Assembly: GCF_030551255.1 (NCBI RefSeq)
Contig: NZ_CP130630.1
Location: forward strand, 7,421,501 to 7,485,500
Reading direction: 5' to 3'
Source of the DNA: Streptomyces sp. NL15-2K
GTDB taxonomy: Bacteria; Actinomycetota; Actinomycetes; Streptomycetales; Streptomycetaceae
DNA: 64,000 nt
The notes below the pieces were generated by a model. The model made no database searches, had not been told where the DNA came from, and saw nothing but the letters and a program-made list of their open reading frames with translations. Made by a program: the position numbers and the translations under genes. Of the stretch, positions 1 to 7,938 are shown piece by piece. Positions within the stretch are counted from its first letter, which is position 1; the number at the start of each line of letters is the position of its first letter.

Positions 1-122
1 GTGCTGATTGTCACGTCCGTAAAAGACCGGATCGAACACCCTTTGTCACATCAAGCGGTGTTAGTTTTCTCAGCTGATGTGAGCCAGGAACCTGTCGAGA
101 ACGAAGCGGAGCGAACAGACTG

Positions 123-2429
123 ATGGGACGAGCGGAAGAGAGACGAGCGCGCCAGCGCGGCGGTCACCGCGCGGCGCCCACGAGCCGTCGCCGCTCGTCT
201 CGCGCGGCCGGCAAGACCGGGAAGAGCGGCATACGCAGGCTGTTCACCTGGAGGAAGATCCTCGGCACGTTCTTCGGCCTGTGCCTGCTCGGCATCGGCG
301 CCTTCATCGCGCTGTACCTGATGGTGGAGGTCCCCAACGGCAACGCGGCCGCGCAGGCCGCGCAGCGCCAGAGCAACATCTACAAGTACAGCGACGGCAC
401 GGTCCTGGCTCGCGACGGCAAGGTCAACCGCGAGATCGTGGACCTGTCCAAGGTCCCGAAGGACGTCCGCTACACCTTCGTCGCGGCGGAGAACAAGACC
501 TTCTACACGGACGCCGGCGTCGACCTGAAGGGCACGGCCCGCGGTCTGATCAACACGCTGTCCGGCAAGGGCAAGCAGGGTGGTTCGACGATCACCCAGC
601 AGTACGTCAAGAACTACTACCTCGACCAGGACCAGACCGTCACGCGCAAGCTGAAGGAACTGGTCATCGCGTTGAAGGTGGACCGCGAGAAGTCCAAGGA
701 CGACATCCTCGCCGGCTACATCAACACCAGCTACTACGGCCGCGGCGCCTACGGCATCCAGGCCGCCGCCCAGGCCTACTACCGCGTCGACGCCGAGAAA
801 CTCACGGTCGAACAGGGCGCCTACCTCGCCGCGCTGCTCCAGGCGCCGAGCCAGTACGACTGGTCGGCGGCGAGCGACACCGGCAAGCGGCTGGTGACGC
901 AGCGCTGGAACTACGTCCTGAACAACATGGTCGAGGAGGGCTGGCTGGACAAGGCCAAGCGCGACGCCATGGAGTTCCCGGTGCCGAAGGAGCCGAAGGG
1001 CGCGCCCGGTCTGGACGGCCAGAAGGGCTACCTGGTCAAGCTCGCCAACCAGCAACTCGAGCAGCAGCTGATGAAGCAGGAGGGCATCTCACAGTCCGAG
1101 GCGGAGGCCCAGGTCGAGAACCAGGGCTGGACCATCACCCTGAACATCGACAAGAAGAAGCAGGCCCAGCTGGAGAAGGCCGTCAAAGCACAGCTGACCA
1201 GCAAACTGGACCCGAAGCAGCGGCCGGTCGATGAGAACGTCCAGGCCGGCGCCGTCTCCGTCGACCCCAAGACGGGGAAGATCGTCGCCCTGTACGGCGG
1301 CGAGGATTACCTCAAGCACTACTTCAGCAACGCGACCCGCGCCGACTACCAGCCCGCGTCAACCTTCAAGCCGGTCATCCTCGCCGCCGCCCTGGAGGAG
1401 AACGCGAAGACGCAGGACGACAAGCCCATCAACGCGAACACGATCTACGACGGCACCAGCAAGCGCCCAGTCAAGGGAAGCGACATCGCCTTCGCCCCGG
1501 AGAACGAGGACGACCGGGACTACGGCGACGTCACCGTCCAAACGGCGATGAACAAGTCGATCAACTCCGTCTTCGCGCAGATGGGCGTCGACGTCGGCAT
1601 GGACCACGTCCTGTCCATGGCGAGCAAGCTGGGCATGGACACCGCCGACCTGAAGGCGGTGCCCGCGCAGACCCTCGGCACCATGGGGGCGAGCCCGCTG
1701 CAGATGGCTGGGGTCTACGCCACTCTCGACAACCACGGCAAGAAGGTCACGCCGACCATCCTCAAGTCGGCCGAGCACAACACCCGCACGGTCGACATGC
1801 CCGACCCCGTCGGCGACCAGGTCCTCACGCCTGAGGCCGCCGACACGGTCACCTCTGTGCTGACCGGAGTGGTCGACGATGGTACGGCGCGCAGGGCCGT
1901 GCGGGACAACTCGGAGCGTGACGGCCGACCGGTCGCGGGCAAGACCGGCACCTCTGACGACAACAAGTCCGCCTGGTTCACCGGCTACACGCCCGACCTG
2001 GTCACTTCGGTCGGCCTGTTCGGTGAGGACGCGAAGACCAGCGCACAGACCAAGATGTACGGGGCGGGCGGCGAGGACCGAGTCAACGGCGGCGGTTTCC
2101 CGGCGCAGATCTGGGCGGCGTACACATTCGGCGTCTCGGCCGAGGACACCAAGTTCGACCTGGACACCGACCAGGGCGCGGCGGTCAAGCCGTCCGCAAA
2201 GCCGACACCCATCCAGCGCCCGAGCCAGACCCCGTCGGAGGATCCGACGACGAAGGAGCCGACATCGGAGCCGCCGACCTCGGAGCCCTCGACATCCGAG
2301 CCGCCCACCGACACGCCGACGACAACGCCGACGACATCGCCGCCAACGACCCCGCCGCCGACACCGACGACATCCCCGCCGGCGGACGGCGCTCCGGAGG
2401 ACCCTCCCGACCCCGGCGCACGACAGTGA
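123..2429 (+). CDS. Class A penicillin-binding protein (transglycosylase/transpeptidase)
   Basis: Bifunctional peptidoglycan synthase of 768 residues: it polymerises lipid II into glycan strands and cross-links the stem peptides outside the membrane. A basic cytoplasmic N-terminus (about 1-45) precedes one membrane segment (about 46-70). The GT51 transglycosylase domain has its catalytic Glu in AAENKTF (E123) and the GGSTITQQ motif. The transpeptidase domain carries all three serine-enzyme motifs: S-T-F-K (S413/K416), S-I-N (S479-N481) and K-T-G-T (K607). The last 80 residues are a Pro/Thr/Ser/Glu-rich tail, common in actinobacterial PBPs and probably wall-embedded and unstructured. The ATG at 123 gives the full basic N-terminus but has only a weak ribosome site. 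The gene is followed by a strong hairpin terminator. Which PBP paralogue it is cannot be told from sequence alone. Confidence 0.93.
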   Translation: MGRAEERRARQRGGHRAAPTSRRRSSRAAGKTGKSGIRRLFTWRKILGTFFGLCLLGIGAFIALYLMVEVPNGNAAAQAAQRQSNIYKYSDGTVLARDGKVNREIVDLSKVPKDVRYTFVAAENKTFYTDAGVDLKGTARGLINTLSGKGKQGGSTITQQYVKNYYLDQDQTVTRKLKELVIALKVDREKSKDDILAGYINTSYYGRGAYGIQAAAQAYYRVDAEKLTVEQGAYLAALLQAPSQYDWSAASDTGKRLVTQRWNYVLNNMVEEGWLDKAKRDAMEFPVPKEPKGAPGLDGQKGYLVKLANQQLEQQLMKQEGISQSEAEAQVENQGWTITLNIDKKKQAQLEKAVKAQLTSKLDPKQRPVDENVQAGAVSVDPKTGKIVALYGGEDYLKHYFSNATRADYQPASTFKPVILAAALEENAKTQDDKPINANTIYDGTSKRPVKGSDIAFAPENEDDRDYGDVTVQTAMNKSINSVFAQMGVDVGMDHVLSMASKLGMDTADLKAVPAQTLGTMGASPLQMAGVYATLDNHGKKVTPTILKSAEHNTRTVDMPDPVGDQVLTPEAADTVTSVLTGVVDDGTARRAVRDNSERDGRPVAGKTGTSDDNKSAWFTGYTPDLVTSVGLFGEDAKTSAQTKMYGAGGEDRVNGGGFPAQIWAAYTFGVSAEDTKFDLDTDQGAAVKPSAKPTPIQRPSQTPSEDPTTKEPTSEPPTSEPSTSEPPTDTPTTTPTTSPPTTPPPTPTTSPPADGAPEDPPDPGARQ

Positions 2430-2439
2430 CACTAGGCAT

Positions 2440-2479
2440 CTGAAGAGGGGCAGCCGGAACGCCGGCTGCCCCTCTTCAG
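2440..2479. terminator. Perfect hairpin terminator between convergent genes
   Basis: Two 18-base arms, CTGAAGAGGGGCAGCCGG and its exact complement, flank an AACG loop. It lies 10 bases after the PBP stop and 13 bases before the stop of the convergent minus-strand gene, so it can serve both. There is no T-tract, which is usual for Streptomyces hairpin terminators. Confidence 0.85.
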
Positions 2480-2492
2480 AGATAAACGGAGC

Positions 2493-2873
2493 CTAGGAAG
2501 TTGAGGTGCTCTTTACGTGGAGAGTGTCGCCAATGAGGCCGCCAGTGGCTGTGCCTTCCCAATCGCCCTCCATCGCACCGACAGCGATGGCTCTATTCTC
2601 CGCGAGATCGAGGTTGACGTGCCGCGTCGCCCCTTGGCCGTTGCGGTTCCAGTAGTAGTACCGGGTGTCATATTCAAGGAAGCCGATGGCTGAATGCCCG
2701 TTAGCTATCTTGTCGGTTATGTAGAGGTGGTCGCCATTCGCCACCCACTCGACCCCGGCTCCAAGCCCGTGACTAAGGACATATTCGTCTTCGGCGACGG
2801 CAGCCGTAGACATGGACGTTACGGCGGCTGGCGCGACGGCACCAACGATAGCGATGCGTGCGAGTGACTTCAC
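2493..2873 (-). CDS. Small secreted protein of unknown function
   Basis: 126 residues, not recognised as a named family. The N-terminus is a classical Sec signal peptide: a basic start (MKSLAR), a hydrophobic Ala/Val core, and a likely cleavage after AVA near residue 27. The mature part of about 100 residues is acidic, rich in Gly, Tyr and Trp, and has no cysteines; it reads like a small beta-rich extracellular domain. The GTG start is supported by AAGGAG five bases upstream. It converges on the PBP gene and shares its terminator. It opens the accessory stretch between core genes. Confidence 0.75.
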   Translation of the reverse strand: MKSLARIAIVGAVAPAAVTSMSTAAVAEDEYVLSHGLGAGVEWVANGDHLYITDKIANGHSAIGFLEYDTRYYYWNRNGQGATRHVNLDLAENRAIAVGAMEGDWEGTATGGLIGDTLHVKSTSTS

Positions 2874-2988
2874 ACGAACTCCTTTGGATTGAACGAATGC
2901 GCTAAACGTAACTACTCAGTGATCCCGGAAAGAAGTATTCCGCTATTTGTGGCTGAAATTTATCGGACGCTGGAAATTCTGTCTTGGG

Positions 2989-3593
2989 GTGCTTTGTACT
3001 CGTTTTTGGCGCTTGCGGTGCCACCTTTCAGTCCTGACTATCGGATCTTCGATATTGGTCACCGCCTGCACGGGCAGCGAAAGTAGCGACACTGGCGGAA
3101 ATCCTGACGGTGCCGTAAAAAGAAGGTGGTGCGGACCTCGGAGGGGAAGAGGTTGTTGACGGCCATGGAGGAGGTGGCTGACGATGGAAAGGGATTCAGT
3201 CTCAGGGACGCCACGAATCTCGGTCGCTACATTTACCCTGGTCAGGCCAGGAAATACTTTGTGTGTTTCGAGAAAGAGGCTGCCCGGCTGCAGGCGACGG
3301 ACCTCTACGCTGTTCCGGCAACGGAGGATTGTCCGACTCGAATCGGTGCCACGATCCCAGTACCCAAGGTTCCAGACCTCTCCGGAAGTCGAGTTCAGGA
3401 GGCTCTTGAAAAGGCACTTATCGCCGGCTACTATCCGAATCGGGTGAATCTGTTCAAGGTCGGTGCGCCGACTAAAGAAGTGTCCCCCAAACCTTTGGCG
3501 AACTGGCGTGTATGCCATCAGGAGCCAAAGGTTGGAACAACCTTCGATGCCTCGGCGGACGTCAAGTTGCACGTGGCGACGAGGTGTCCATGA
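2989..3593 (+). pseudogene. PASTA-domain lipoprotein, frameshifted
   Basis: Two reading frames add up to one plausible lipoprotein. The first frame, from GTG at 2989, gives a basic n-region, a hydrophobic core and the lipobox V-T-A-C followed by a Ser/Gly/Asp linker. The second frame opens at 3108 and runs to 3593. It ends in a PASTA-like domain: VPDLSGSRVQEAL at its start and a Pro-x-x-Gly-Thr followed by a beta strand at its end. The frames meet at a run of five A at 3117-3121, where one base gained or lost would join them. PASTA domains bind peptidoglycan or muropeptides, so the intact ancestor was probably a surface wall-binding lipoprotein. It could be a true pseudogene or a sequencing error. 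If only the 3126 frame is translated, it would be a 155-aa protein without an export signal. Confidence 0.55.
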
Positions 3594-3602
3594 CCAGGGC
3601 CC

Positions 3603-3775
3603 GAACTGGATGCCGATCTCGCCCTGACCGGCAAACCCCGGCTGTGGGAGCCCTGACGGCTCCGCTGCGGGCTGTTCTCAGCCGGCGCCCAACTCGTCAC
3701 CAATTGGACGGCGCCGCACCCTCCGGCCTGGCCGGCGCCGGCCATGGAGCGATGTGATCAGCGCCCCGGCACGAC
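3603..3775 (+). pseudogene. IS1380-like transposase C-terminal scrap
   Basis: The plus frame reads ELDADLALTGKPRLWEP, then a stop, then RLRCGLFSAGAQLVTNW. Shifting frame once more continues as RRRTLRPGRRRPWSDVI. From memory this pattern matches the end of Streptomyces IS1380-family transposases (LRxRLFxxAxxLVxxxRRRxLRLARxWPW). A stop and a frameshift within about 170 bases show it is inactive, and no terminal inverted repeats are visible. It marks the accessory insert as a mobile-element landing site. Confidence 0.5.
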
Positions 3776-4320
3776 AGCCTGTCTGCGCCCAACTCGTCGC
3801 CCAGACCCGCCGGTTTTTCTCCCTCGCCAACGCCAACTGGTCACGTTTCCGGCTGCTTCGGCGGCCCGCATGTCCGCTACATCCTCGGATGGAACTCTTT
3901 GAGTTTCAGGCCGGCCGGTATGAACCGAAGATAAGAATCGGCCGTTCTCTCGTCCGAAATGCCGAACCTCCATCCTTGTTTCACGTAGCCATACAGATAA
4001 CAGCTGGTCTCCGCGACTGATCTCCGTGCACCGGAACTTCAGTCGCGGGTGCTTTCGCGCCACAACTCGCTCGGCCAAAAATTCTTCCTGGCCTGTTCCT
4101 CCATGCAGTGCATAAAGTGATCATCCGCTCCGGCCGCTCCCACCCAGCCGCCGGTGCACAGGCCCCGACCAGCGACCGGGGAGACGCCGTCGTCATGGGG
4201 GTATATCGGCATGCCGCGATTTCGGCAACCGATGCACGCTCATCCGACTATATGTGCCTCTCTCCGCCGCGTCGGACGCTGTACAGACTCCGCCTGACCG
4301 CGACTGACAGGAGCCCTCAC
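3776..4320. other. Non-coding stretch upstream of the DUF1906 gene
   Basis: I see no convincing gene here. The open frames on both strands lack ribosome sites and recognisable domains. Codon use is not GC3-biased in any frame, and AT content is locally higher (3880-4010). The end of the stretch must hold the promoter of the gene starting at 4321, but no consensus elements stand out. Confidence 0.5.
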
Positions 4321-6540
4321 ATGGCTGATGAGATGGTCCGCAAAGCACAGCAGTTCATCAATGGCGCCTACGGAGGAAAGCTCGGCATCGACCGAATCCC
4401 CGAAACCGGGGTGACAGGCTGGCCGATGATGTTCGCCCTCACGCGCGCCCTTCAGTACGAACTCGGCATCACGAGCCTGTCGGACACGTTCGGCCCCACC
4501 ACGCTGTCCACGCTCACGTCGAAGTATCCGGCCCTCAACAGCGGCACGGTGCCGTCCCAGAACTTCGCCAAGATCATCCAGTCCGCTCTTTATTGCAAGG
4601 GCTACGACGGCGGTGATATCGACGGGACTTACAACTCCCGTGTGGTGGCTTCGATCACAAAGCTGAAGCAGAACATGGGCGTGGACTTCGTCTACCCCGG
4701 CGGCAACCTGGTGCCGAAGGTGTTCAAGGGCCTGCTCAACATGGACGCCTACGTCACCGTCAACGGCGGCACGGAGACCATCCGAGCCGTGCAGAGATGG
4801 CTGAACGGGCAGTACGTCAACCGAAGAGATTTCTTCATCATCCCGGCCGACGGAAACCATTCGCGTGACGTTGCCAAGTCCATGCTCTTTGCCGTCCAGT
4901 ATGAGATCGGCATGGCCGACGGCACGGCCAACGGCGTCTTCGGCCCGGGTACCCAGAGCGGACTGAAGAGCCACACCGTAGCCACCGGCGACTCCGGCCC
5001 GTGGGTTCAACTGTTCTCCGCCGGCATGGTCCTCAACCAGCGGCCCGTGGCCTTCACTTCCACCTTCACCAGTGCCCTCGCCTCGGCCGTCTCCGCCTTC
5101 CAGTCGTTCGTGAAACTCCCCGTCACCGGTACCGGGAACTTCTCGACTTGGGCCTCCCTCTTGGTCTCCTACGGCGACCAGTCCCGCAAGGGCGAGGCGT
5201 GCGATGGCGTCACGAGGATCACACCGGACCGCGCCGCCGCGCTGAAGGCCGAGGGCATCAAGTACGTCGGGCGCTACCTCACAAACCCCACTGGAGGCCA
5301 ACCTTTCGAGAAGGCGATCCAGGAGGGCGAGCTGCAGACCATCGCCCAGAACGGCCTGCGCTGCTTCCCGATCTACCAGACGTTCGGCCGTGACGCCGCC
5401 GACTTCAACTACATCGCCGGTCGGACCGCCGGGCAGGCCGCTGTCAACGCGGCGCTGGACCACGGCTTCAAGGCGGGCACGCGGATCTTCTTCGCCGTGG
5501 ACTTCGACGCCCTCGACCAGGACATCACCTCAAGCGTCCTGCCCCACTTCAAGGGCATCCAGGACGCGATAGCCGACGACGGCAACCGGTATGCGATCGG
5601 TGTGTACGGTCCGCGCAACGTGTGTACGCGCGTCGCCGAAGCAGGCCACTCCACCGCGTCGTTCGTCTCCGACATGTCGTCCGGCTTCTCCGGCAACTTC
5701 GGCTACCCGCTGCCGACCGACTGGGCCTACGACCAGATCGTCACCCGTTGGGTCGGCTCCGGATCCGGAGCGATAGAGATCGACAACAACATCGCCTCCG
5801 GCCGCGACAGCGGCCAGGGTTCCTTCAACCCGCCGCGCGCCATGAAACCCGACGTCCGCCTCGACTCGTCGGTGATCACGGCGATGATGACCGACGTCGG
5901 CAAGTACATGGAATCCCTCGGCTATCCGCTCGACGGCGGTACCAGGAGCTATCAGCACTGGAAGTGCTTCCAGTCGACCGTGGTGGATCACGACGAAGTC
6001 ATCACGAATCTGTCGAACAAGTACAACATGCGCAAAGCGCTGATCCAGACGTCGGCGTACTGGGAGATGCGGCACATCGAACCGCTTGACGAAGCTGCCT
6101 GGGAAGCTGTGATCCTCGCGTACAACACGACGGGCCAGTTCATCAGGGACACGTCCACGGGGATCGCCAAGCAGAGAGCCGTCACTCTTGTCGGTGCCTG
6201 GAACCACTGTCTCAGCAAGGGCTACGTGACCGGGCGGCCGATTCTCGATGTCTCCAAGGACGCCGACAAGTACTCCATCTGGAAAAAGGCATACGACGAC
6301 GAAGAGTTCGCGCTCACCAGCGTCGCCATGATCCACATGTGGGACATCGACGGGAAGCCCGGCGGAGACGACGACTCGGCTGCGATGAGGTCTCCGCGTC
6401 TGAACTACAACGACCTTGAGATCTATGACATCCTGCGCCGCTACCAGGGCCCTGACGAGCCCGCGTTCACCGAGGCGAAGAAGAGGATGGGGCTGTACTA
6501 CGTAATGGAGAAGTACAACTCGATCTCCCGGCACTCATAA
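4321..6540 (+). CDS. DUF1906 glycoside-hydrolase-like protein with peptidoglycan-binding-like repeats
   Basis: 739 residues from the ATG at 4321, chosen because AGGAG lies eight bases upstream; the upstream open frame to 4108 has poor codon use. Residues 1-290 hold three or four helical repeats with FGPxT-type motifs (for example FGPTTLSTL and FGPGTQSGL), typical of peptidoglycan_binding_1-like modules. Residues about 295-487 form a DUF1906 (Rv2525c-like) TIM-barrel domain beginning GVTRITPDRAAALKAEGIKY, with the acidic strand FFAVDFDALDQD. The C-terminal 240 residues are helical and unrecognised. DUF1906 proteins are thought to act on cell-wall or extracellular glycans, yet no signal peptide or membrane segment is present, so export would need another route such as lysis. 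The next two genes follow closely on the same strand and may form one unit. Confidence 0.75.
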   Translation: MADEMVRKAQQFINGAYGGKLGIDRIPETGVTGWPMMFALTRALQYELGITSLSDTFGPTTLSTLTSKYPALNSGTVPSQNFAKIIQSALYCKGYDGGDIDGTYNSRVVASITKLKQNMGVDFVYPGGNLVPKVFKGLLNMDAYVTVNGGTETIRAVQRWLNGQYVNRRDFFIIPADGNHSRDVAKSMLFAVQYEIGMADGTANGVFGPGTQSGLKSHTVATGDSGPWVQLFSAGMVLNQRPVAFTSTFTSALASAVSAFQSFVKLPVTGTGNFSTWASLLVSYGDQSRKGEACDGVTRITPDRAAALKAEGIKYVGRYLTNPTGGQPFEKAIQEGELQTIAQNGLRCFPIYQTFGRDAADFNYIAGRTAGQAAVNAALDHGFKAGTRIFFAVDFDALDQDITSSVLPHFKGIQDAIADDGNRYAIGVYGPRNVCTRVAEAGHSTASFVSDMSSGFSGNFGYPLPTDWAYDQIVTRWVGSGSGAIEIDNNIASGRDSGQGSFNPPRAMKPDVRLDSSVITAMMTDVGKYMESLGYPLDGGTRSYQHWKCFQSTVVDHDEVITNLSNKYNMRKALIQTSAYWEMRHIEPLDEAAWEAVILAYNTTGQFIRDTSTGIAKQRAVTLVGAWNHCLSKGYVTGRPILDVSKDADKYSIWKKAYDDEEFALTSVAMIHMWDIDGKPGGDDDSAAMRSPRLNYNDLEIYDILRRYQGPDEPAFTEAKKRMGLYYVMEKYNSISRHS

Positions 6541-6566
6541 CCGGACTGCAACAGAAAGCGAAAAGT

Positions 6567-7022
6567 ATGCTGTCAGGGGACCAACCGTACGCGGGTCACG
6601 ACCCCACCGCCGTGCTCCTGCTGTCCCTGGCCGGCCTCATCGCCACCCCATGGCTCACCCTGTACGGGATCAGGCTGTTGATCCGTGCCAGGACCACCAG
6701 AACAACGGCGGCGACCGTCAAGCCTGCTGCCTTCCTCGCGTGGGCCGCAACGGTCGGCATGTACACCTGGGGGATACTGCACCTCTTCTTCTTCGACGAC
6801 CCGGACCAGGCTCGGGCCTGCAACGAAGCGATCGGTACGAGTCACCTCACCGGTTACGCTCCCTCGTTCATCCCGCTGCACTTCGGATGCCGCACAAGTG
6901 ACGGACATGTAGTCGAAGCAGTCATCCCCTCGTACCTCAACCCAGCAGTATCCGTGTTGGGAATATGCGCTGTAGCTCTCACCGGATTCGTGATCGCCCG
7001 ACGCAAGGAGGAAATCAAGTGA
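6567..7022 (+). CDS. Small membrane protein of unknown function
   Basis: 151 residues with three predicted membrane segments, at about 14-38, 54-76 and 125-145. An extracytoplasmic loop of about 45 residues lies between segments two and three, with two cysteines (in ARACNEA and HFGCRTS) that could form a disulfide. The C-terminus is basic (RRKEEIK). It starts 26 bases after the DUF1906 gene, and its TGA overlaps the GTG of the next gene (GTGA), so the trio is probably one operon. I do not recognise the family. Confidence 0.7.
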   Translation: MLSGDQPYAGHDPTAVLLLSLAGLIATPWLTLYGIRLLIRARTTRTTAATVKPAAFLAWAATVGMYTWGILHLFFFDDPDQARACNEAIGTSHLTGYAPSFIPLHFGCRTSDGHVVEAVIPSYLNPAVSVLGICAVALTGFVIARRKEEIK

Positions 7023-7771
7023 CGGCAAACCTGCCACGGCGCACCGTTCTACGTCGTGCCCTGTTCATCACCGCAGGTGCCACGCTCGGATCACAACTGC
7101 TCGCCACACCTGGATACGCGGCAGGCACGGACCCTGACCCGGAGGCACTCCGTAGAGCGGTCCGCAGAGCGCAGGAGAAGGCACGGGCGCGAGAAGCGCG
7201 CGTTTTGAGCGGAATCCAGTCGAAGAACGGCTGGGAGATGGAGAAGGTCGTTGACGACCGCGGCAATATCTACACTCGCCCCGCACCGGGTACTCCGCTG
7301 GACTTCCAGGTGCGCATGGGCGAAGTAGAGACAGTCCTCGTCCATGTGGTCACCCGCTTCCACTACGAGATCGACGCTCTCCGCAAGGGCGAGGCCGTCG
7401 GCTGGCGCAAGCCTGGCTCCGTGCGGAAGGGGCTGGCGGAGACCAACCTGTCCTCCGGGACGGCGGTGCAGATTCGGCCCGACTCCTACCCCCCCGGGGC
7501 CCGCGGCGGCTTCTATCCCATGGAGGAGTTGGTGATCCGGGACATCCTCGCCGAGTGCGAGGGAGTGGTTCGCTGGGGCGGAGACGACAGCAGGCCAAAT
7601 GAGTCGTTGTTCTACATCGACGTCCCCCCGGGCGACGAGCGGCTCACTCGGGTCGCGGAGAAGATTCGCGGCTGGACCTACACCCCCGGCAAGGGCGCTG
7701 GCGTCCTGGTTGATCCTCTCCAGCCCGAACGCCGCACGGCTGCCAATCGGCTCGCCGGTCAGCAGACTTGA
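7019..7771 (+). CDS. Tat-exported M15-like peptidase domain lacking zinc ligands
   Basis: 250 residues. The GTG at 7019 has AAGGAGG upstream and overlaps the preceding stop. The N-terminus is a twin-arginine signal (RR at 7-8, hydrophobic core, cleavage near residue 35). Residues about 100-205 resemble the VanY/M15 D-Ala-D-Ala carboxypeptidase fold: SSGTAV, then a GARGGFYP-like turn, then EGVVRWGGDD and a short final strand. In active enzymes the zinc ligands lie in SxHxxGxAxD and MHFE. Here those positions read L144, Q151 and L197, so no zinc site remains. It is therefore probably a wall-binding or regulatory pseudo-enzyme. The family call rests on remembered consensus, while the substitutions are read directly. 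Confidence 0.6.
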   Translation: MTANLPRRTVLRRALFITAGATLGSQLLATPGYAAGTDPDPEALRRAVRRAQEKARAREARVLSGIQSKNGWEMEKVVDDRGNIYTRPAPGTPLDFQVRMGEVETVLVHVVTRFHYEIDALRKGEAVGWRKPGSVRKGLAETNLSSGTAVQIRPDSYPPGARGGFYPMEELVIRDILAECEGVVRWGGDDSRPNESLFYIDVPPGDERLTRVAEKIRGWTYTPGKGAGVLVDPLQPERRTAANRLAGQQT

Positions 7772-7845
7772 TCCTCAACGTCCGGCGTCGGATCGTGCAT
7801 CGAACCTGATCACTCTGGTTCGGTAACCGGTCGCGGCGCAACGGC

Positions 7846-7899
7846 AGGACCTCCTGGTAGCTCGGGTACCCATCCCACCCGAGCAGTACCAGGAGGCCT
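7846..7899. terminator. Imperfect inverted repeat between convergent genes
   Basis: The arm AGGACCTCCTGGTAGCTCGGGT (7846-7867) pairs with the arm at 7877-7899 around a short loop, with one bulge and a mismatch. It lies between the ends of two convergent genes (7771 and 7939), so a bidirectional terminator is the simplest reading. An insertion-element end is an alternative. Confidence 0.45.
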
Positions 7900-7938
7900 T
7901 GTTGTCGCCGCGTGTCATATTCGGAAGCGGATGGCTTC

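Noticed and set aside
4108..4320. N-terminal extension of the DUF1906 protein
   Set aside because: No ribosome site, atypical codon use and no signal peptide gained; the ATG at 4321 with AGGAG is better.
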